Below, piece after piece: positions 54,313-63,699 of a stretch of DNA of 64,000 bases. Within the stretch, counting starts at the first letter, position 1. The number at the start of each line of letters is the position of its first letter. Made by a program: the position numbers and the translations under genes. The stretch lies in assembly GCA_903858275.1 (NCBI GenBank), contig CAIOIC010000109.1, positions 24,988 through 88,987 on the forward strand, given 5' to 3'. The notes under the pieces were generated by a model. That model was not told the DNA's origin. It made no database searches and saw nothing but the letters and a program-made list of their open reading frames with translations. This DNA comes from an uncultured Verrucomicrobia subdivision 3 bacterium (GTDB taxonomy: Bacteria > Verrucomicrobiota > Verrucomicrobiia > Limisphaerales > UBA11358).

Positions 54313-55752
54313 TCAAGGCGTGGGCCGATGTAAAACTTTCGGGATTTCAACCGACTTCAGCCGAGTTTCGGCTTCACGCCGTTGAATATCCAAAGCATCC
54401 AGTTTCTTCAAGGTTCCCTCGATTGGTTCATTGCGGCGCATGGCAACCGTCTGCTTGCCGGAAAATGAAACGGCAGGCGTCGGCTTTTTTTCATCCAGAA
54501 AATCAGCGAGGGCGCGGCGGTAGCCATCGGCTAGCATCGCATACGGCGGCGCCAGCCGGAATTGCGCCAACTCAAGGTCACGCATTTTGACCCGCAGCAC
54601 GGCCGATTTCTGAGACGAATCAAGGCTGCGGATGGCGGCTTGCAAGGAGATTTCCGTGCGCGTGGGCAGGGAATTTGAACTGCTGCGGAATTCCACCGGC
54701 ACGCTCAATAATTCCGTCAACCGGGTTCGGCTGGCGGCGACATTCCAGCGCGGGCCGGGATCGCTGCCCGCAACGGCGATCACCCGCAGCGACCACCATT
54801 TTTCCACCTCCAATGGCTGGCGGAAGTTTTCGCGAAACGCGGAGAAAAAAGCCGTCTGCCAGTTGAGACCTTGCGGAAGCCGGGTGAGCATGTCGCGCAG
54901 TTTGGCGGAACCGTCTTTCAATCGCAGCAGTTCGCTGACAAACAACTGGGCACTGGCGTGATAGACGCCCCTGTCGGCGCCGTCAACCTGCGTGTCGGTC
55001 GGCCAACTTAACTGGTCGAACGTGAGCGCTGAGGAATTTTGCAGCGTCTGCCGCGCAGCGGCGAGCGGATTGATGCCGTGTTGGGTTTTTTCCACCCGGT
55101 TTTGCATCATGCCGTTGATGGGTTTTGAAGACGCGGACAAAATGAGTTTGTCCTGCTCCTCGGCCAGCGCCTGTTGCGCCAGGCCATCAGCCAGCCACGC
55201 TGGAATTTCTGCAGAATGCCCGGAAACGGCGGCATTGCGATTGGCGATTTCCAGCAACACCACCGCCGTGAGAGCGCGAACGTAGCGCGTGCGCGGCAGG
55301 ACATCCGGCAATTCCACCCGGTAATTCCAAGTCCGGGAAGACGGTTGGGAAACGATGGTGACGCCATCATCCGTTGACCGCGCGGGGCGGAGTTTAAGCG
55401 TGATTTTGCCCCGCCATGGCGTATCAGATCTCAAGCCGATTTCATTCCAGAGGGAAGTTTTTAACCGCTCGGCGGCGACGGCCAGCAGCGCGGGTTCCAA
55501 GCGGACGAGATTTGCATTGGTCGCAATCTCCTGACGATGGAGGAGCGGCGACGGCTGCATCGAGGCAGCGACCAAGAATTGGCCAGAAACGCTGCGCGCG
55601 GAAGCCAGTTCCGGCAATGGCGACTGCGCATGAACCGTTGTGAATAGAAACAGGAGCGTGGTGAAAACCGAGAAACTACCGAATCGTTGCGACGCCAAAT
55701 CCGCCCACCGTTGCAAGGTTGCAACGGAGCCGCGAGGGAGCGCCGGAATCAT
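54313..55752 (-). CDS. Secreted protein of unknown function (peptidase-MA-like region without HExxH)
   Basis: A 479-residue exported protein. A signal peptide (FSVFTTLLFLFTTVHA) lies about 25 residues from the start, so a later start is possible. The middle has IPAWLADGLAQQALAEEQDKLI and LFVSELLRLKDGSAKLRDML, recalling peptidase-MA-like proteins, but the HExxH zinc motif is not present. The C-terminus is helical and charged. Its ATG overlaps the zinc-ribbon gene's stop (ATGA), so the two are translationally coupled. Function unknown. Confidence 0.65.
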   Translation of the reverse strand: MIPALPRGSVATLQRWADLASQRFGSFSVFTTLLFLFTTVHAQSPLPELASARSVSGQFLVAASMQPSPLLHRQEIATNANLVRLEPALLAVAAERLKTSLWNEIGLRSDTPWRGKITLKLRPARSTDDGVTIVSQPSSRTWNYRVELPDVLPRTRYVRALTAVVLLEIANRNAAVSGHSAEIPAWLADGLAQQALAEEQDKLILSASSKPINGMMQNRVEKTQHGINPLAAARQTLQNSSALTFDQLSWPTDTQVDGADRGVYHASAQLFVSELLRLKDGSAKLRDMLTRLPQGLNWQTAFFSAFRENFRQPLEVEKWWSLRVIAVAGSDPGPRWNVAASRTRLTELLSVPVEFRSSSNSLPTRTEISLQAAIRSLDSSQKSAVLRVKMRDLELAQFRLAPPYAMLADGYRRALADFLDEKKPTPAVSFSGKQTVAMRRNEPIEGTLKKLDALDIQRREAETRLKSVEIPKVLHRPTP

Positions 55753-56060
55753 TTTTTGTCCGCTTTTTTTGCGGGTTTGGTTTCCGACTTGTTTTCCGGT
55801 TTGGCGGCAGGTTTAGCATCGCTGGAATCTTTTTTGGCCGCCGACTTGTAGCCTTCGCTACGATAATCGGTAATATAAAATCCGCTACCCTTGAAGATCA
55901 GACCGGAACCGGCGCTGATTTTTTTGGAAACTTTGCCACGGCCCCATTTTTCCCGACCACAAACATCTTCCGGACAGTTTTTTAGCGGTTCAGCAGCAAT
56001 GGAATGAATGGCCTCGAATTCGTGGCCACATTTTTTGCAAATGTATTCGTAGGTCGGCAT
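55749..56060 (-). CDS. FmdB-family zinc-ribbon protein with lysine-rich tail
   Basis: A 103-residue protein. MPTYEYICKKCGHEFEAIHSI and the later CPEDVCG give the FmdB-type CxxC zinc ribbon. The GSGFYITDYRSEGYK motif is typical of this family. The last 30 residues repeat Lys/Ala/Pro (AAKPENKSETKPAKKADKK), a disordered tail. It overlaps the next gene by ATGA and lies 27 bp after a coiled-coil protein gene. Confidence 0.88.
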   Translation of the reverse strand: MPTYEYICKKCGHEFEAIHSIAAEPLKNCPEDVCGREKWGRGKVSKKISAGSGLIFKGSGFYITDYRSEGYKSAAKKDSSDAKPAAKPENKSETKPAKKADKK

Positions 56061-56087
56061 GGCCGCAGGCGAAACGGATGGCGAACT

Positions 56088-56936
56088 TCAGCGAGCCGGA
56101 CGATTCGTCGCGCCGAGCGGGGGAATGACTTTGACGGAGCCATCCGAACCAACCTCGACGTTAAGATCGTAGCCAGACGCCGGCTTGGCGACCGGCGCTG
56201 GAGGACGAACGGCGGCGGGCTTGTTGGTGGTGGTGACAACGGGCGCAGCCACTGTCGCCGGTTTCATTACGGGAAGATTCGTAAATGTCACATTGCGCTG
56301 AATCAACAATTCGGCACCTTTTTTCGTGCCGTTGTCATTTTTCATCAACTGCAGCCGGCGCGCGACAAACATCTCGTCACGGAGCTTCCTGACCTGGGCG
56401 CGAAGCGTATCCAAATCGTTGAACTTGTGTTCCAACTCGGCCTTTTTGGCCATTTGCTTTTGCAGTTCCTGTTCAATGAAAATCCGGTTGGTTTCCGCAA
56501 TGGCCAGTTGGGTCTGGGTTTTTTCGATGCTAGCGGTCAACTGCGCGAGGGAGTTGGTCAGTTCGCCGGCGCGCTGGTCGAGCACTTTGTTTTGAACCTC
56601 AAGGTCGGCGATGTGGGTGTTCAGGTTGGTAATCTGATTTTGGGCACTCAGCAGGGAAGACCGGGTGCTATTTAACGCTGCAGCGGCCGAGGCCAGACTG
56701 TTGGACAACTGGGCAAGCTGCTGGCGGCTGGCGGCCAGATCGTTCGTGAGGACGATGTTGACCTGACCAAGATCATCAATCTGCTTCTTGGCGCTCATCA
56801 CCTGACCAGAGAGGTCGGCGATGGTAGCGGCGTCTTTTGTTTGCTGCTCTTCCGCCTGCTTTTTGATGGCGAAAAGAGCAATCCCCAACCCGACGATGGC
56901 TATGGCAAGAACGATGATGGCAATCTTAATTTTCAT
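56088..56936 (-). CDS. Membrane-anchored coiled-coil protein
   Basis: A 282-residue protein with one N-terminal membrane helix (IAIIVLAIAIVGLGIALFAI), then a long coiled coil (about residues 28-200) with heptads of Leu/Ala and many Gln and Asn, for example ADLSGQVMSAKKQIDDLGQVN. The C-terminal 80 residues are proline- and alanine-rich and disordered. It is likely a periplasm-facing structural or tethering protein. No enzymatic domain. Function unknown. Confidence 0.7.
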   Translation of the reverse strand: MKIKIAIIVLAIAIVGLGIALFAIKKQAEEQQTKDAATIADLSGQVMSAKKQIDDLGQVNIVLTNDLAASRQQLAQLSNSLASAAAALNSTRSSLLSAQNQITNLNTHIADLEVQNKVLDQRAGELTNSLAQLTASIEKTQTQLAIAETNRIFIEQELQKQMAKKAELEHKFNDLDTLRAQVRKLRDEMFVARRLQLMKNDNGTKKGAELLIQRNVTFTNLPVMKPATVAAPVVTTTNKPAAVRPPAPVAKPASGYDLNVEVGSDGSVKVIPPLGATNRPAR

Positions 56937-56980
56937 AACAGGTTCAACATGGCCGCAGACGCCGGGTTTGGCAAGTCTGG

Positions 56981-58066
56981 TTACTTGCTGCTTTCGACCG
57001 GAGCCGCAGCGGAGGCCTCGACTTTTTCGCTCAAGGCTTTCAGCGCCGGATCCAGAATTTCCAACTTGGCATCCGCGCGCAATTTTTTGACGTAATCCGG
57101 CGCCAGCTTGGCGATTTGGCGGCGGGACAAAACTTCCTTGAGGTCCGCAGCGACAATGGCGTAGTCAATTTTCTTCGCGGCCGTTTTGTCAATTCCCTTG
57201 ATAAGGTGGAAACCGAAAGTGGTAGTAACGACATCGCTGACTTGATTCTTGGTCAGTGAGAAAGCTGCCGCCTCAAATTCCGGCACCATCTGACCGCGCG
57301 GAAATTCCGGCAATTCGCCGCCGCTTTCCTTGGAGCCGGGGTCTTCAGAAAATTCCTTGGCCAACTTGGCGAAATCTTCGCCGCCTTTAACTCGCTTGAG
57401 CAGGCTTTCAGCCTGTTTCCGCTTGGCCGCCACGGCATTGGTGGAAAGCGGCGTGCGCGTGGCCGGGTCAATGGTCATCAGCAAAATATGCCGGACATGC
57501 GCCATTTCCGGCTGCTCAAAATCCGCGGGGTTTTTGGCATAGTAATCCTTCGCGTCCGCCTCGCTCACAGCAATTTTCAACTCCCGCTTCAACGCGGTCT
57601 TGGCCACGGCTTCCTGCATGGCTTTGCCGCGCAACTCGGTCACGGTCATGCCCACGGCTTTAAGCTGACGTTCGAATGCTTCCGCCGAACCAAACCGCTT
57701 CACCAGATTGGTGAATTGCAGATCCGCGTCCACCCTGCCCGCCACGCGGTCTGCATCCGTGGCTTTTTGGAGCAATAGTTGGATCGTAATCAGCTGGTTC
57801 AATACCCCGACGGAAAAATCCGGAGGCAGCATCTGGCCGGCAGCGGCGGCATTCGCCTTCGCACCGGCAAGAACTTCATCCAACTCGCTGCGTTTAATCT
57901 CAAAACTGCCGCCTTTGACGATGACCGGGTCGCCAAACAACGCCGTCATGGCGGCTTGAGGATCGGCGTTGGTGCCGGCAGCTTTCGGCGCGGCGGTTTC
58001 AGTGGCCGCCGTAGCGGAAATCACACCGGCCAACAGCGCGGCGGAAAGGATCAATTTCAATTTCAT
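56981..58066 (-). CDS. SurA/PrsA-like peptidyl-prolyl isomerase (parvulin domain)
   Basis: A 361-residue exported chaperone. A signal peptide (LKLILSAALLAGVISATAA) is followed by a SurA-N-like helical domain with FSVGVLNQLITIQLLLQKA. The parvulin domain (about residues 195-300) reads MAHVRHILLMTIDPATRTPLST ... DFAKLAKEFSEDPGSKESGGELPEFPRGQMVPEFEAAAFSL and FGFHLIKGI, complete with the substrate pocket. It assists folding of exported proteins. It lies upstream of the coiled-coil gene on the same strand. Confidence 0.9.
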   Translation of the reverse strand: MKLKLILSAALLAGVISATAATETAAPKAAGTNADPQAAMTALFGDPVIVKGGSFEIKRSELDEVLAGAKANAAAAGQMLPPDFSVGVLNQLITIQLLLQKATDADRVAGRVDADLQFTNLVKRFGSAEAFERQLKAVGMTVTELRGKAMQEAVAKTALKRELKIAVSEADAKDYYAKNPADFEQPEMAHVRHILLMTIDPATRTPLSTNAVAAKRKQAESLLKRVKGGEDFAKLAKEFSEDPGSKESGGELPEFPRGQMVPEFEAAAFSLTKNQVSDVVTTTFGFHLIKGIDKTAAKKIDYAIVAADLKEVLSRRQIAKLAPDYVKKLRADAKLEILDPALKALSEKVEASAAAPVESSK

Positions 58067-58111
58067 TTGGTCAATTGGACTAACAAGTTTCGTTTAAGTT
58101 CAAAAACAGAG

Positions 58112-59710
58112 TTATAACTTTACCACTTTTACATTGCTGATGTCATTGTCTTTTTTCAGCTCATCCAACACCGCCGATGGCGGCTCGCTGTCCAGACTCA
58201 ACACCGTCAAAGCCCGCCCGCCCGCCGTGTCGCGGCCCAGACTCATACTGGCGATGTTGACTTTGTGCTTCGCGAGCAGCGTGCCGAGATGGCCGACGAT
58301 GCCCGGTTTGTCGGCGTTGTTCAACAGCAGCAGGGTGCCCGTGATGGGAACTTCCACCGGCTGGCTGAAGATGCGCACGATGCGCGGATTATTCGGCGAA
58401 CCGAAAAACGTGCCACCGGCCGAAACCAGCTTCCGGTTCCCAGCCAAAGCCTGAACGTGAACCCATTCGTTGAACGTCACCGGCTCGTCCGATTTCTTTT
58501 CCTCGACCGTGACGCCAATGCTCTGCGCCACGCTGCGAACATTGACATTGTTCACATCCTTTAAATTGCTCGTCGAGAGGAAGCCGCGCAGAATCGCACG
58601 CGTCACCGGGTCGACATTCGGCAAATGCCGCGCATTGCCGCCAAAGGTGATGTGCAGCCGGTCGGCGGTCGCCGGAGTTAGCTGCGCGATCAATTTCCCC
58701 AGCGCCTCGCCGAGCGGCAGATATGGCTTCACCTGTTCGTAGGTCTTCGCGTCGAGATACGGCAGATTCACCGCGTTGCGAACTTCGCCAGTCAGCAGAT
58801 AGCCAGCGATGACTTCGGCGACTTCAATGCCGCATTTTTCCTGTGCTTCTTCGGTGCTGGCGCCAAGGTGCGGCGTGAGAATTAGATTCGCCTGCTTACG
58901 ATACGGATGATCGGCGGGCAGCGGCTCGACGGCGAAAACGTCTAGGGCCGCACCGGCGACTTTGTTCGATTCCAGCGCCGCGATGAGGTCGGCTTCGCAA
59001 ATGATTTCGCCACGGGCGCAATTAACGATACGCACGCCAGGTTTCATCTTCGAAAATGCCGCAGTGTTCAGCATTTCCTTGGTTTCCTTCGTCACCGGCA
59101 TATGGACGGTAATGAAATCCGCCTCGCGATAAACATGGTCCACTTCCGGCGCAAATTCCGCGCCAATGGCCTTCGCGCGGTCTTCCGTGAGATACGGATC
59201 GTAGGCCACGACGCGCATGCCGAACGCAATGGCGCGCTTGGCGACTTCCGTGCCGATGCGGCCCATGCCGAGCACGCCAAGCGTCTTGCCAGAGAGTTCC
59301 ACGCCCTGAAATAATTTGCGATCCCACTTGCCGGCGACCATCGTCGCGTGGGCCTGCGGCACCTTGCGCGCGAGCGAAAGCAGCATGGTGAAACTCAATT
59401 CCGCCGTGGTGACCGTATTGCCGCCGGGGGTGTTCATCACCACCACGCCGTGTTGCGTGGCGGCCTCGATGTCCACATTGTCCACCCCGACGCCGGCGCG
59501 GCCCACGACGCGCAATTGCTTGGCCGCCGCGATGACTTTCTGTGTGACTTTGGTTTCGGAACGGACGACGAGCGCGGTCGCATCGGCGACAAGGGGCAGC
59601 AGTTCAGCCTCGGACAGACGCTTGGGGAGGACGACGACTTTGAATTCGGGACGTTGCTGGAGCAACGCGATGCCTTTGGGCGACACAGGGTCGCAGATGA
59701 TGATTTTCAT
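58112..59710 (-). CDS. serA: D-3-phosphoglycerate dehydrogenase
   Basis: A 532-residue enzyme that starts serine synthesis from 3-phosphoglycerate. The NAD-binding loop is LGVLGMGRIGTEVAKRAIAFGM; the catalytic Arg is in VNCARGEII, Glu in the next strand, and His in LTPHLGASTEEAQEK. The long form has an intervening domain (about 320-450) and a C-terminal ACT domain (about 455-532; TLLLLNNADKPGIVGHLGTLL) for serine feedback. The length is typical of the long type. Confidence 0.96.
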   Translation of the reverse strand: MKIIICDPVSPKGIALLQQRPEFKVVVLPKRLSEAELLPLVADATALVVRSETKVTQKVIAAAKQLRVVGRAGVGVDNVDIEAATQHGVVVMNTPGGNTVTTAELSFTMLLSLARKVPQAHATMVAGKWDRKLFQGVELSGKTLGVLGMGRIGTEVAKRAIAFGMRVVAYDPYLTEDRAKAIGAEFAPEVDHVYREADFITVHMPVTKETKEMLNTAAFSKMKPGVRIVNCARGEIICEADLIAALESNKVAGAALDVFAVEPLPADHPYRKQANLILTPHLGASTEEAQEKCGIEVAEVIAGYLLTGEVRNAVNLPYLDAKTYEQVKPYLPLGEALGKLIAQLTPATADRLHITFGGNARHLPNVDPVTRAILRGFLSTSNLKDVNNVNVRSVAQSIGVTVEEKKSDEPVTFNEWVHVQALAGNRKLVSAGGTFFGSPNNPRIVRIFSQPVEVPITGTLLLLNNADKPGIVGHLGTLLAKHKVNIASMSLGRDTAGGRALTVLSLDSEPPSAVLDELKKDNDISNVKVVKL

Positions 59711-59905
59711 AAATATAATTCCAAAATTGGACGGCCAGTTTAGGTTGCCACACGGTTTTGGTCAAACAACGAATCGGCAAACGGAACTGATGCAGCGGAT
59801 ACAGTCAACTATTGGCACCGAAATCCCCCAGTTTAAATCATCTGCTGCCAGTTCGCTGCTTATTTGGCGGCGGGTTTAAGCCACGCGGCTTCCCGCCAAA
59901 AAAAC

Positions 59906-59945
59906 AACCCCCTGGCGCGGTTTTAGAACACCGCCACAGGGGGTT
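59906..59945 (-). terminator. Terminator after mdh
   Basis: Arms aaccccctg (59906-59914) and cagggggtt (59937-59945) enclose a further ggcg/cgcc pair. On the minus strand the hairpin is followed by a run of seven T after one G. It begins 15 bp after the mdh stop. Confidence 0.85.
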
Positions 59946-59959
59946 TTCGGAAGGTTTGA

Positions 59960-60955
59960 TTATTTCGGCAGTAAATCCGTGACGAGCGACTTCTCTTCCT
60001 TCAATTCGTTTTCCGTTGCGGCGATTTTCGCCTTGCTGAAGTCGTTGAGCGGCACGCCTTGGACGATTTCAAAATCCTTGCCGTTGCTGCGGATCGGGTA
60101 GCTGAAGATCAGCCCCTTCTCGATACCGTAGCTGCCGTCGGAATGCACGCCCACGCTGAACCAGTCGCCGGCGGGCGTCGGATGGGTGAGCTTGTAAACG
60201 GTGTTCACGGCGGCGTTGGCGGCACTGGCGGCGCTGCTCAAACCGCGCGCCTTGATGATGGCCGCGCCGCGCTGCTGCACCGTGGTGATGAATTCACCCT
60301 TGAGCCAGGCTTCGTCCTTGATGACGCTCGGAACCGGCTGTCCGGAAATTTTGGCGTTGGCAAAATCGGGATACATCGTGGCGCTGTGATTGCCCCAGAT
60401 GGCGAGGTTGCTGACCGCGGTGACCTCCACATTCGCCTTCTTGGCAAGCTGCGACTTGGCGCGGTTTTCGTCGAGCGCGGTCATGGCGAAGAAACGTTCT
60501 TTCGGCACACCAGCGGCGTTGTTCGCGGCGATGAGCGAATTGGTGTTGCACGGATTGCCAACGACGAGCACGCGGACGTCGCTCGCGGCGTTCTTGGCGA
60601 TGGCGTTGCCCTGGCCGGTGAAAATTTTACCATTGATGCCCAGCAGATCCTTGCGCTCCATGCCCGCCTTGCGCGGCACGGCGCCGACGAGCAGCGCCCA
60701 GTTCACACCCTTGAACGCTTCATCGAGATTCGACGTGGCGACGACACCCTTGAGCAAGGGAAACGCACAGTCGTCGAGTTCCATCACGACGCCGTTCAGG
60801 GCGGCAAGGGCTTTTTCGTCGGGAATTTCGAGGAGATGCAGAATGACTGGCTGGTCAGGGCCGAACGCCGCGCCGGAGGCGATGCGAAACAGGAGGGAAT
60901 AACCGATTTGGCCGGCGGCGCCGGTGATCGCGATACGAATAGGAGTTTTGCTCAT
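59960..60955 (-). CDS. mdh: Malate dehydrogenase
   Basis: A 331-residue NAD-dependent enzyme of the TCA cycle. The start at 60955 ([28 protein letters not shown]) gives the standard nucleotide loop; the longer frame adds 15 residues of no family likeness. Substrate-binding and catalytic parts are [35 protein letters not shown], and the catalytic His in [13 protein letters not shown]. It is the cytosolic-type, single-chain MDH. It has its own terminator and is divergent from the riboswitch unit. Confidence 0.96.
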   Translation of the reverse strand: MSKTPIRIAITGAAGQIGYSLLFRIASGAAFGPDQPVILHLLEIPDEKALAALNGVVMELDDCAFPLLKGVVATSNLDEAFKGVNWALLVGAVPRKAGMERKDLLGINGKIFTGQGNAIAKNAASDVRVLVVGNPCNTNSLIAANNAAGVPKERFFAMTALDENRAKSQLAKKANVEVTAVSNLAIWGNHSATMYPDFANAKISGQPVPSVIKDEAWLKGEFITTVQQRGAAIIKARGLSSAASAANAAVNTVYKLTHPTPAGDWFSVGVHSDGSYGIEKGLIFSYPIRSNGKDFEIVQGVPLNDFSKAKIAATENELKEEKSLVTDLLPK

Positions 60956-61089
60956 AAATTTTCGAGCCGGCATTATGTAAATTACAGGGATGCCGCGCAA
61001 GTTTTACGCGTGTAAAAAATTTGCTTGGGTAAATTTATTTTGCGCGTAAGCTGGCCGCGTTCTTTGAAACGGCGGAAGCAATTCCGCTT

Positions 61090-61225
61090 ATCGCAGTCAA
61101 ATGTCAGGGAACCCGGTGTAAATCCGGGACGGTTGCGCCACTGTAATGGCTACAATTCCCATTGCCACTGTTCGCAGGAACGGGAAGGCGGGAAAAGGTC
61201 TGAAGCCCAAGTCAGGATACCGATT
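61090..61225 (+). promoter_or_regulatory. Cobalamin (B12) riboswitch
   Basis: The region has the conserved parts of the adenosyl-/hydroxocobalamin riboswitch in order: the gggaacccggtgtaaatccgg block (61108-61128), gcgccactgtaa (61135-61146), and the B12-box-like gaagcccaagtcaggatacc (61202-61221). It stands on the plus strand about 225 bp before the next gene. Downstream hairpins (61241-61259, 61261-61278) and an intrinsic terminator (61325-61367) may form the expression platform. The ligand class is inferred from the motifs. Confidence 0.9.
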
Positions 61226-61324
61226 TGACCGCGCTCGTCAGCCTCGAACGTTTCGAGGCACTTCTCCGCAAAGAGAAGGATGGAGCCAGCCTGCCGATCG
61301 ATTTTCGGCGGGACTCGTTGAATG

Positions 61325-61367
61325 CCTTCATTCCCCGTTTTGCCGGAGTCTGAAGGTTTTTTATTTT
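61325..61367 (+). terminator. Intrinsic terminator in the riboswitch leader
   Basis: A stem ccttca/tgaagg (61325-61330 with 61351-61356), with inner pairing around ttccccg and ccggag, is followed by TTTTTTATTTT. It lies between the riboswitch and the gene at 61449, so B12 binding probably controls transcription past this point. Confidence 0.75.
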
Positions 61368-61448
61368 CAGGCTGCGCGCTGGTCTTCCAACTAGAAAAAC
61401 TGTTCGCAGGGAAATCTTTCCGGCGGACAAACTTGAAAGATCGGTAAA

Positions 61449-62423
61449 ATGAAAAGAATCAGTTCGTGGCTGGCGTTGGCCGGCTTGTTTTTTATCTCAA
61501 AATCCCCGGCGGTTTCGTTCAATGACGTCCAATTTTGGATCGGTTCTGGCACCAACCGCGCTGCGCTCGTCGTGGAATGGAGCACGCCGGAATCATCCTT
61601 TGGCTCAACCGTGCCCGCGCCCGTCGCCAACAAATCGCTCGTCTGGGGCTACCGGTTCAACGGCCCGGCCTCGGCGGCACAGATGTTCATCGCCCTTCTG
61701 GCGGCCGATCCGCGCTTTTACGCGGTGGGAAATATTGACCCGCAATATGGCCTTGGCATTACTGGCATTGGTTATCATCTTGGCGGCGGGGGTGACGCTG
61801 GAATCACGGACGGCATCACCACTAATTATTTCACCACCAGTCGCTTTTTGACCAACGCCACCGTTGATATAGATGCAGCCGCCCCGTTGAATCCGGGCGA
61901 TTTGTATTGGGGTGGTTGGAATGGCCCCAATTGGGAAAACTGGACTGAATTGGGCGACGCCGGCGGCTTTTTCAAATGTCCGGATCGCGGCCCCGATGCC
62001 TATTGGACTTCGACTGATCCGGACTATGCGTCCTCCGGTTATCACGGACAATGGGATTTTGCCTGGGGACTGAGCAGCCTGCAAATGACGAACGGTTCTT
62101 GGATTGGCATTACCGTGGCCGCCGGACCATATGATTTTGCTTTGTCCGCCCCCTACAATGCACATAAGCATGCGCCGGCTACCCCTGATCCCGGCCTCAC
62201 GGCGCTGGTTAAAAATCTGGCCGGTGGCTTTCAGGGCGGACATTGGCAGACACAATTCCTGAGCTGCACCAACTGGCTTTATTCGCTCGAACGCTCGTCT
62301 GATTTGCAAAATTGGACCGTTGTAACCAACGGTGTTCTCGGCAATGGCACCAACCTCGTCACCACTGACCCCGCGCCGCCGGCGGATCAGGCGTTCTACC
62401 GGGTCAGTGCGGGGCAACCATGA
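61449..62423 (+). CDS. Secreted protein controlled by the cobalamin riboswitch
   Basis: A 324-residue exported protein. The signal peptide is [21 protein letters not shown]. The body reads [62 protein letters not shown] and [21 protein letters not shown], a type of secreted protein I associate with cobalamin riboswitches in several phyla; this link is from memory, not checked. The C-terminus ([18 protein letters not shown] ... FYRVS) is a small module common in verrucomicrobial secreted proteins. Function unknown, perhaps cobalamin or corrinoid handling outside the cell. The stop overlaps the next start (ATGA). Confidence 0.75.
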   Translation: MKRISSWLALAGLFFISKSPAVSFNDVQFWIGSGTNRAALVVEWSTPESSFGSTVPAPVANKSLVWGYRFNGPASAAQMFIALLAADPRFYAVGNIDPQYGLGITGIGYHLGGGGDAGITDGITTNYFTTSRFLTNATVDIDAAAPLNPGDLYWGGWNGPNWENWTELGDAGGFFKCPDRGPDAYWTSTDPDYASSGYHGQWDFAWGLSSLQMTNGSWIGITVAAGPYDFALSAPYNAHKHAPATPDPGLTALVKNLAGGFQGGHWQTQFLSCTNWLYSLERSSDLQNWTVVTNGVLGNGTNLVTTDPAPPADQAFYRVSAGQP

Positions 62424-63400
62424 GTTCGCCGCTCTTCATCAATCCCAGTCTCTGCCCGCTTTGCAGCGGGCCGAACGTCTGCCGACTTTGCGCGCCGGTG
62501 GGGGGCAAAGATCTATGCTGGTGTGTAGACGTCGCCATGCCAGAGGCGCTGCTTGCGCGGGTGCCGGAAAATTCCCGCCACCGCGCCTGCATTTGTCGGT
62601 CGTGCGCGGACAATTTCCAGCTTGAAACAGCCCTCGCCCCACCCCCTGCGCCTCGAGTTCCAGGCTTCACGCTCATTGAACTGCTGGTGGTCATCGCCAT
62701 CATCGCGATTCTGGCGGCCATGCTGCTGCCCGTGCTAGCCCGCGCCAAGGCCACCGCGCAGCGTGCTGAATGCATGAGCAATCTCTGTCAAATCGGCGTC
62801 GCCACGCAATTGTATTGGGCCGACAACCACGAAAAAAGTTTTTCGCTCTGGTCCAAGACCGACGCCATCGGCAAGACTTGGTGGTTCGGTTGGATTGGTA
62901 ATGGCACCGAAGGTCAACGCCCCTTCGATCTTTCATCCAGTGTTTTGTTCCCCTATTTGCGCGGCAGCGACGTGCGGCTCTGCCCATCTCCGGTATGGAA
63001 TTCGCCGCAATTTAAACTTAAAGGAACCAATGTAATTTTCAGCTATGGGTGCAACCGCTACATCTTTGGCGCACCCACCCAGCCGCCAGTGAACACGAGC
63101 CGCCTCACGCGACCCACTGAAACCGCGCTGTTTGCCGACGCCGCCCAGGTCAACACGTTTCAAGCCCCGGCTTCCTCAGGCAATCCCATGTTCGAGGAAT
63201 GGAATTATCTGGATTTACAGACCAACTACTCTAGCGCTAACTTCCAACCGAACGGTCACTTCCGCCATTCGCAAAAGTCAACCGTGACGTTCGCCGACGG
63301 CCATGTGGGTTTGGAGCAGGCCATTGAAGGTTCTTATGACAAGCGAATGCCAAACCAATTCATCGGTCAGCTACGCCCGGAAATCTTAACTATTCCTTGA
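62420..63400 (+). CDS. Fusion of a cysteine-rich CWC-like domain with a type II pseudopilin
   Basis: A 326-residue protein. Residues about 10-65 have [13 protein letters not shown], then [18 protein letters not shown], then ACICRSC, the pattern of the small cysteine-rich CWC family. A prepilin motif follows, [20 protein letters not shown] at about residue 75, where cleavage by a prepilin peptidase would be before FTLIE. The remainder is pseudopilin-like ([21 protein letters not shown]) and ends [16 protein letters not shown], the H...DG motif of planctomycete/verrucomicrobial prepilin-like proteins. Cleavage would separate the cysteine-rich part from the pilin. It is coupled by ATGA overlap to the riboswitch-controlled gene. 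Confidence 0.85.
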   Translation: MSSPLFINPSLCPLCSGPNVCRLCAPVGGKDLCWCVDVAMPEALLARVPENSRHRACICRSCADNFQLETALAPPPAPRVPGFTLIELLVVIAIIAILAAMLLPVLARAKATAQRAECMSNLCQIGVATQLYWADNHEKSFSLWSKTDAIGKTWWFGWIGNGTEGQRPFDLSSSVLFPYLRGSDVRLCPSPVWNSPQFKLKGTNVIFSYGCNRYIFGAPTQPPVNTSRLTRPTETALFADAAQVNTFQAPASSGNPMFEEWNYLDLQTNYSSANFQPNGHFRHSQKSTVTFADGHVGLEQAIEGSYDKRMPNQFIGQLRPEILTIP

Positions 63401-63644
63401 ATGTATTGTATTGATCCTGGCCTTTGGTGTTAGCCAAACAATACGAACCGATTGATGTCAGCGGTCATGGTGGATTAAAAATTATTTACAACACACATAG
63501 CATTGATTTTAAAGCTTCACTTTTCGTTTTAATATGGCGGTGGGCTGACTGACGAACGCGATCTAGAAGTTTTTGGCTGCCTCGCGCTTGGCCGAGGATT
63601 ATACGGCGGCCTGCGCACCCAGTTTTAACACCGAAAATGAAAAG

Positions 63645-63669
63645 CCCCAACGCAGGTCTTGCGTTGGGG
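63645..63669 (-). terminator. Terminator of the pilin-like gene
   Basis: A perfect 10-bp stem, ccccaacgca with tgcgttgggg around ggtct, is followed on the minus strand by CTTTTCATTTT. It begins 30 bp after the stop of the pilin-like gene. Confidence 0.88.
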
Positions 63670-63699
63670 TGTCCCAAAACTGGTTGCTGTCCAACAATA

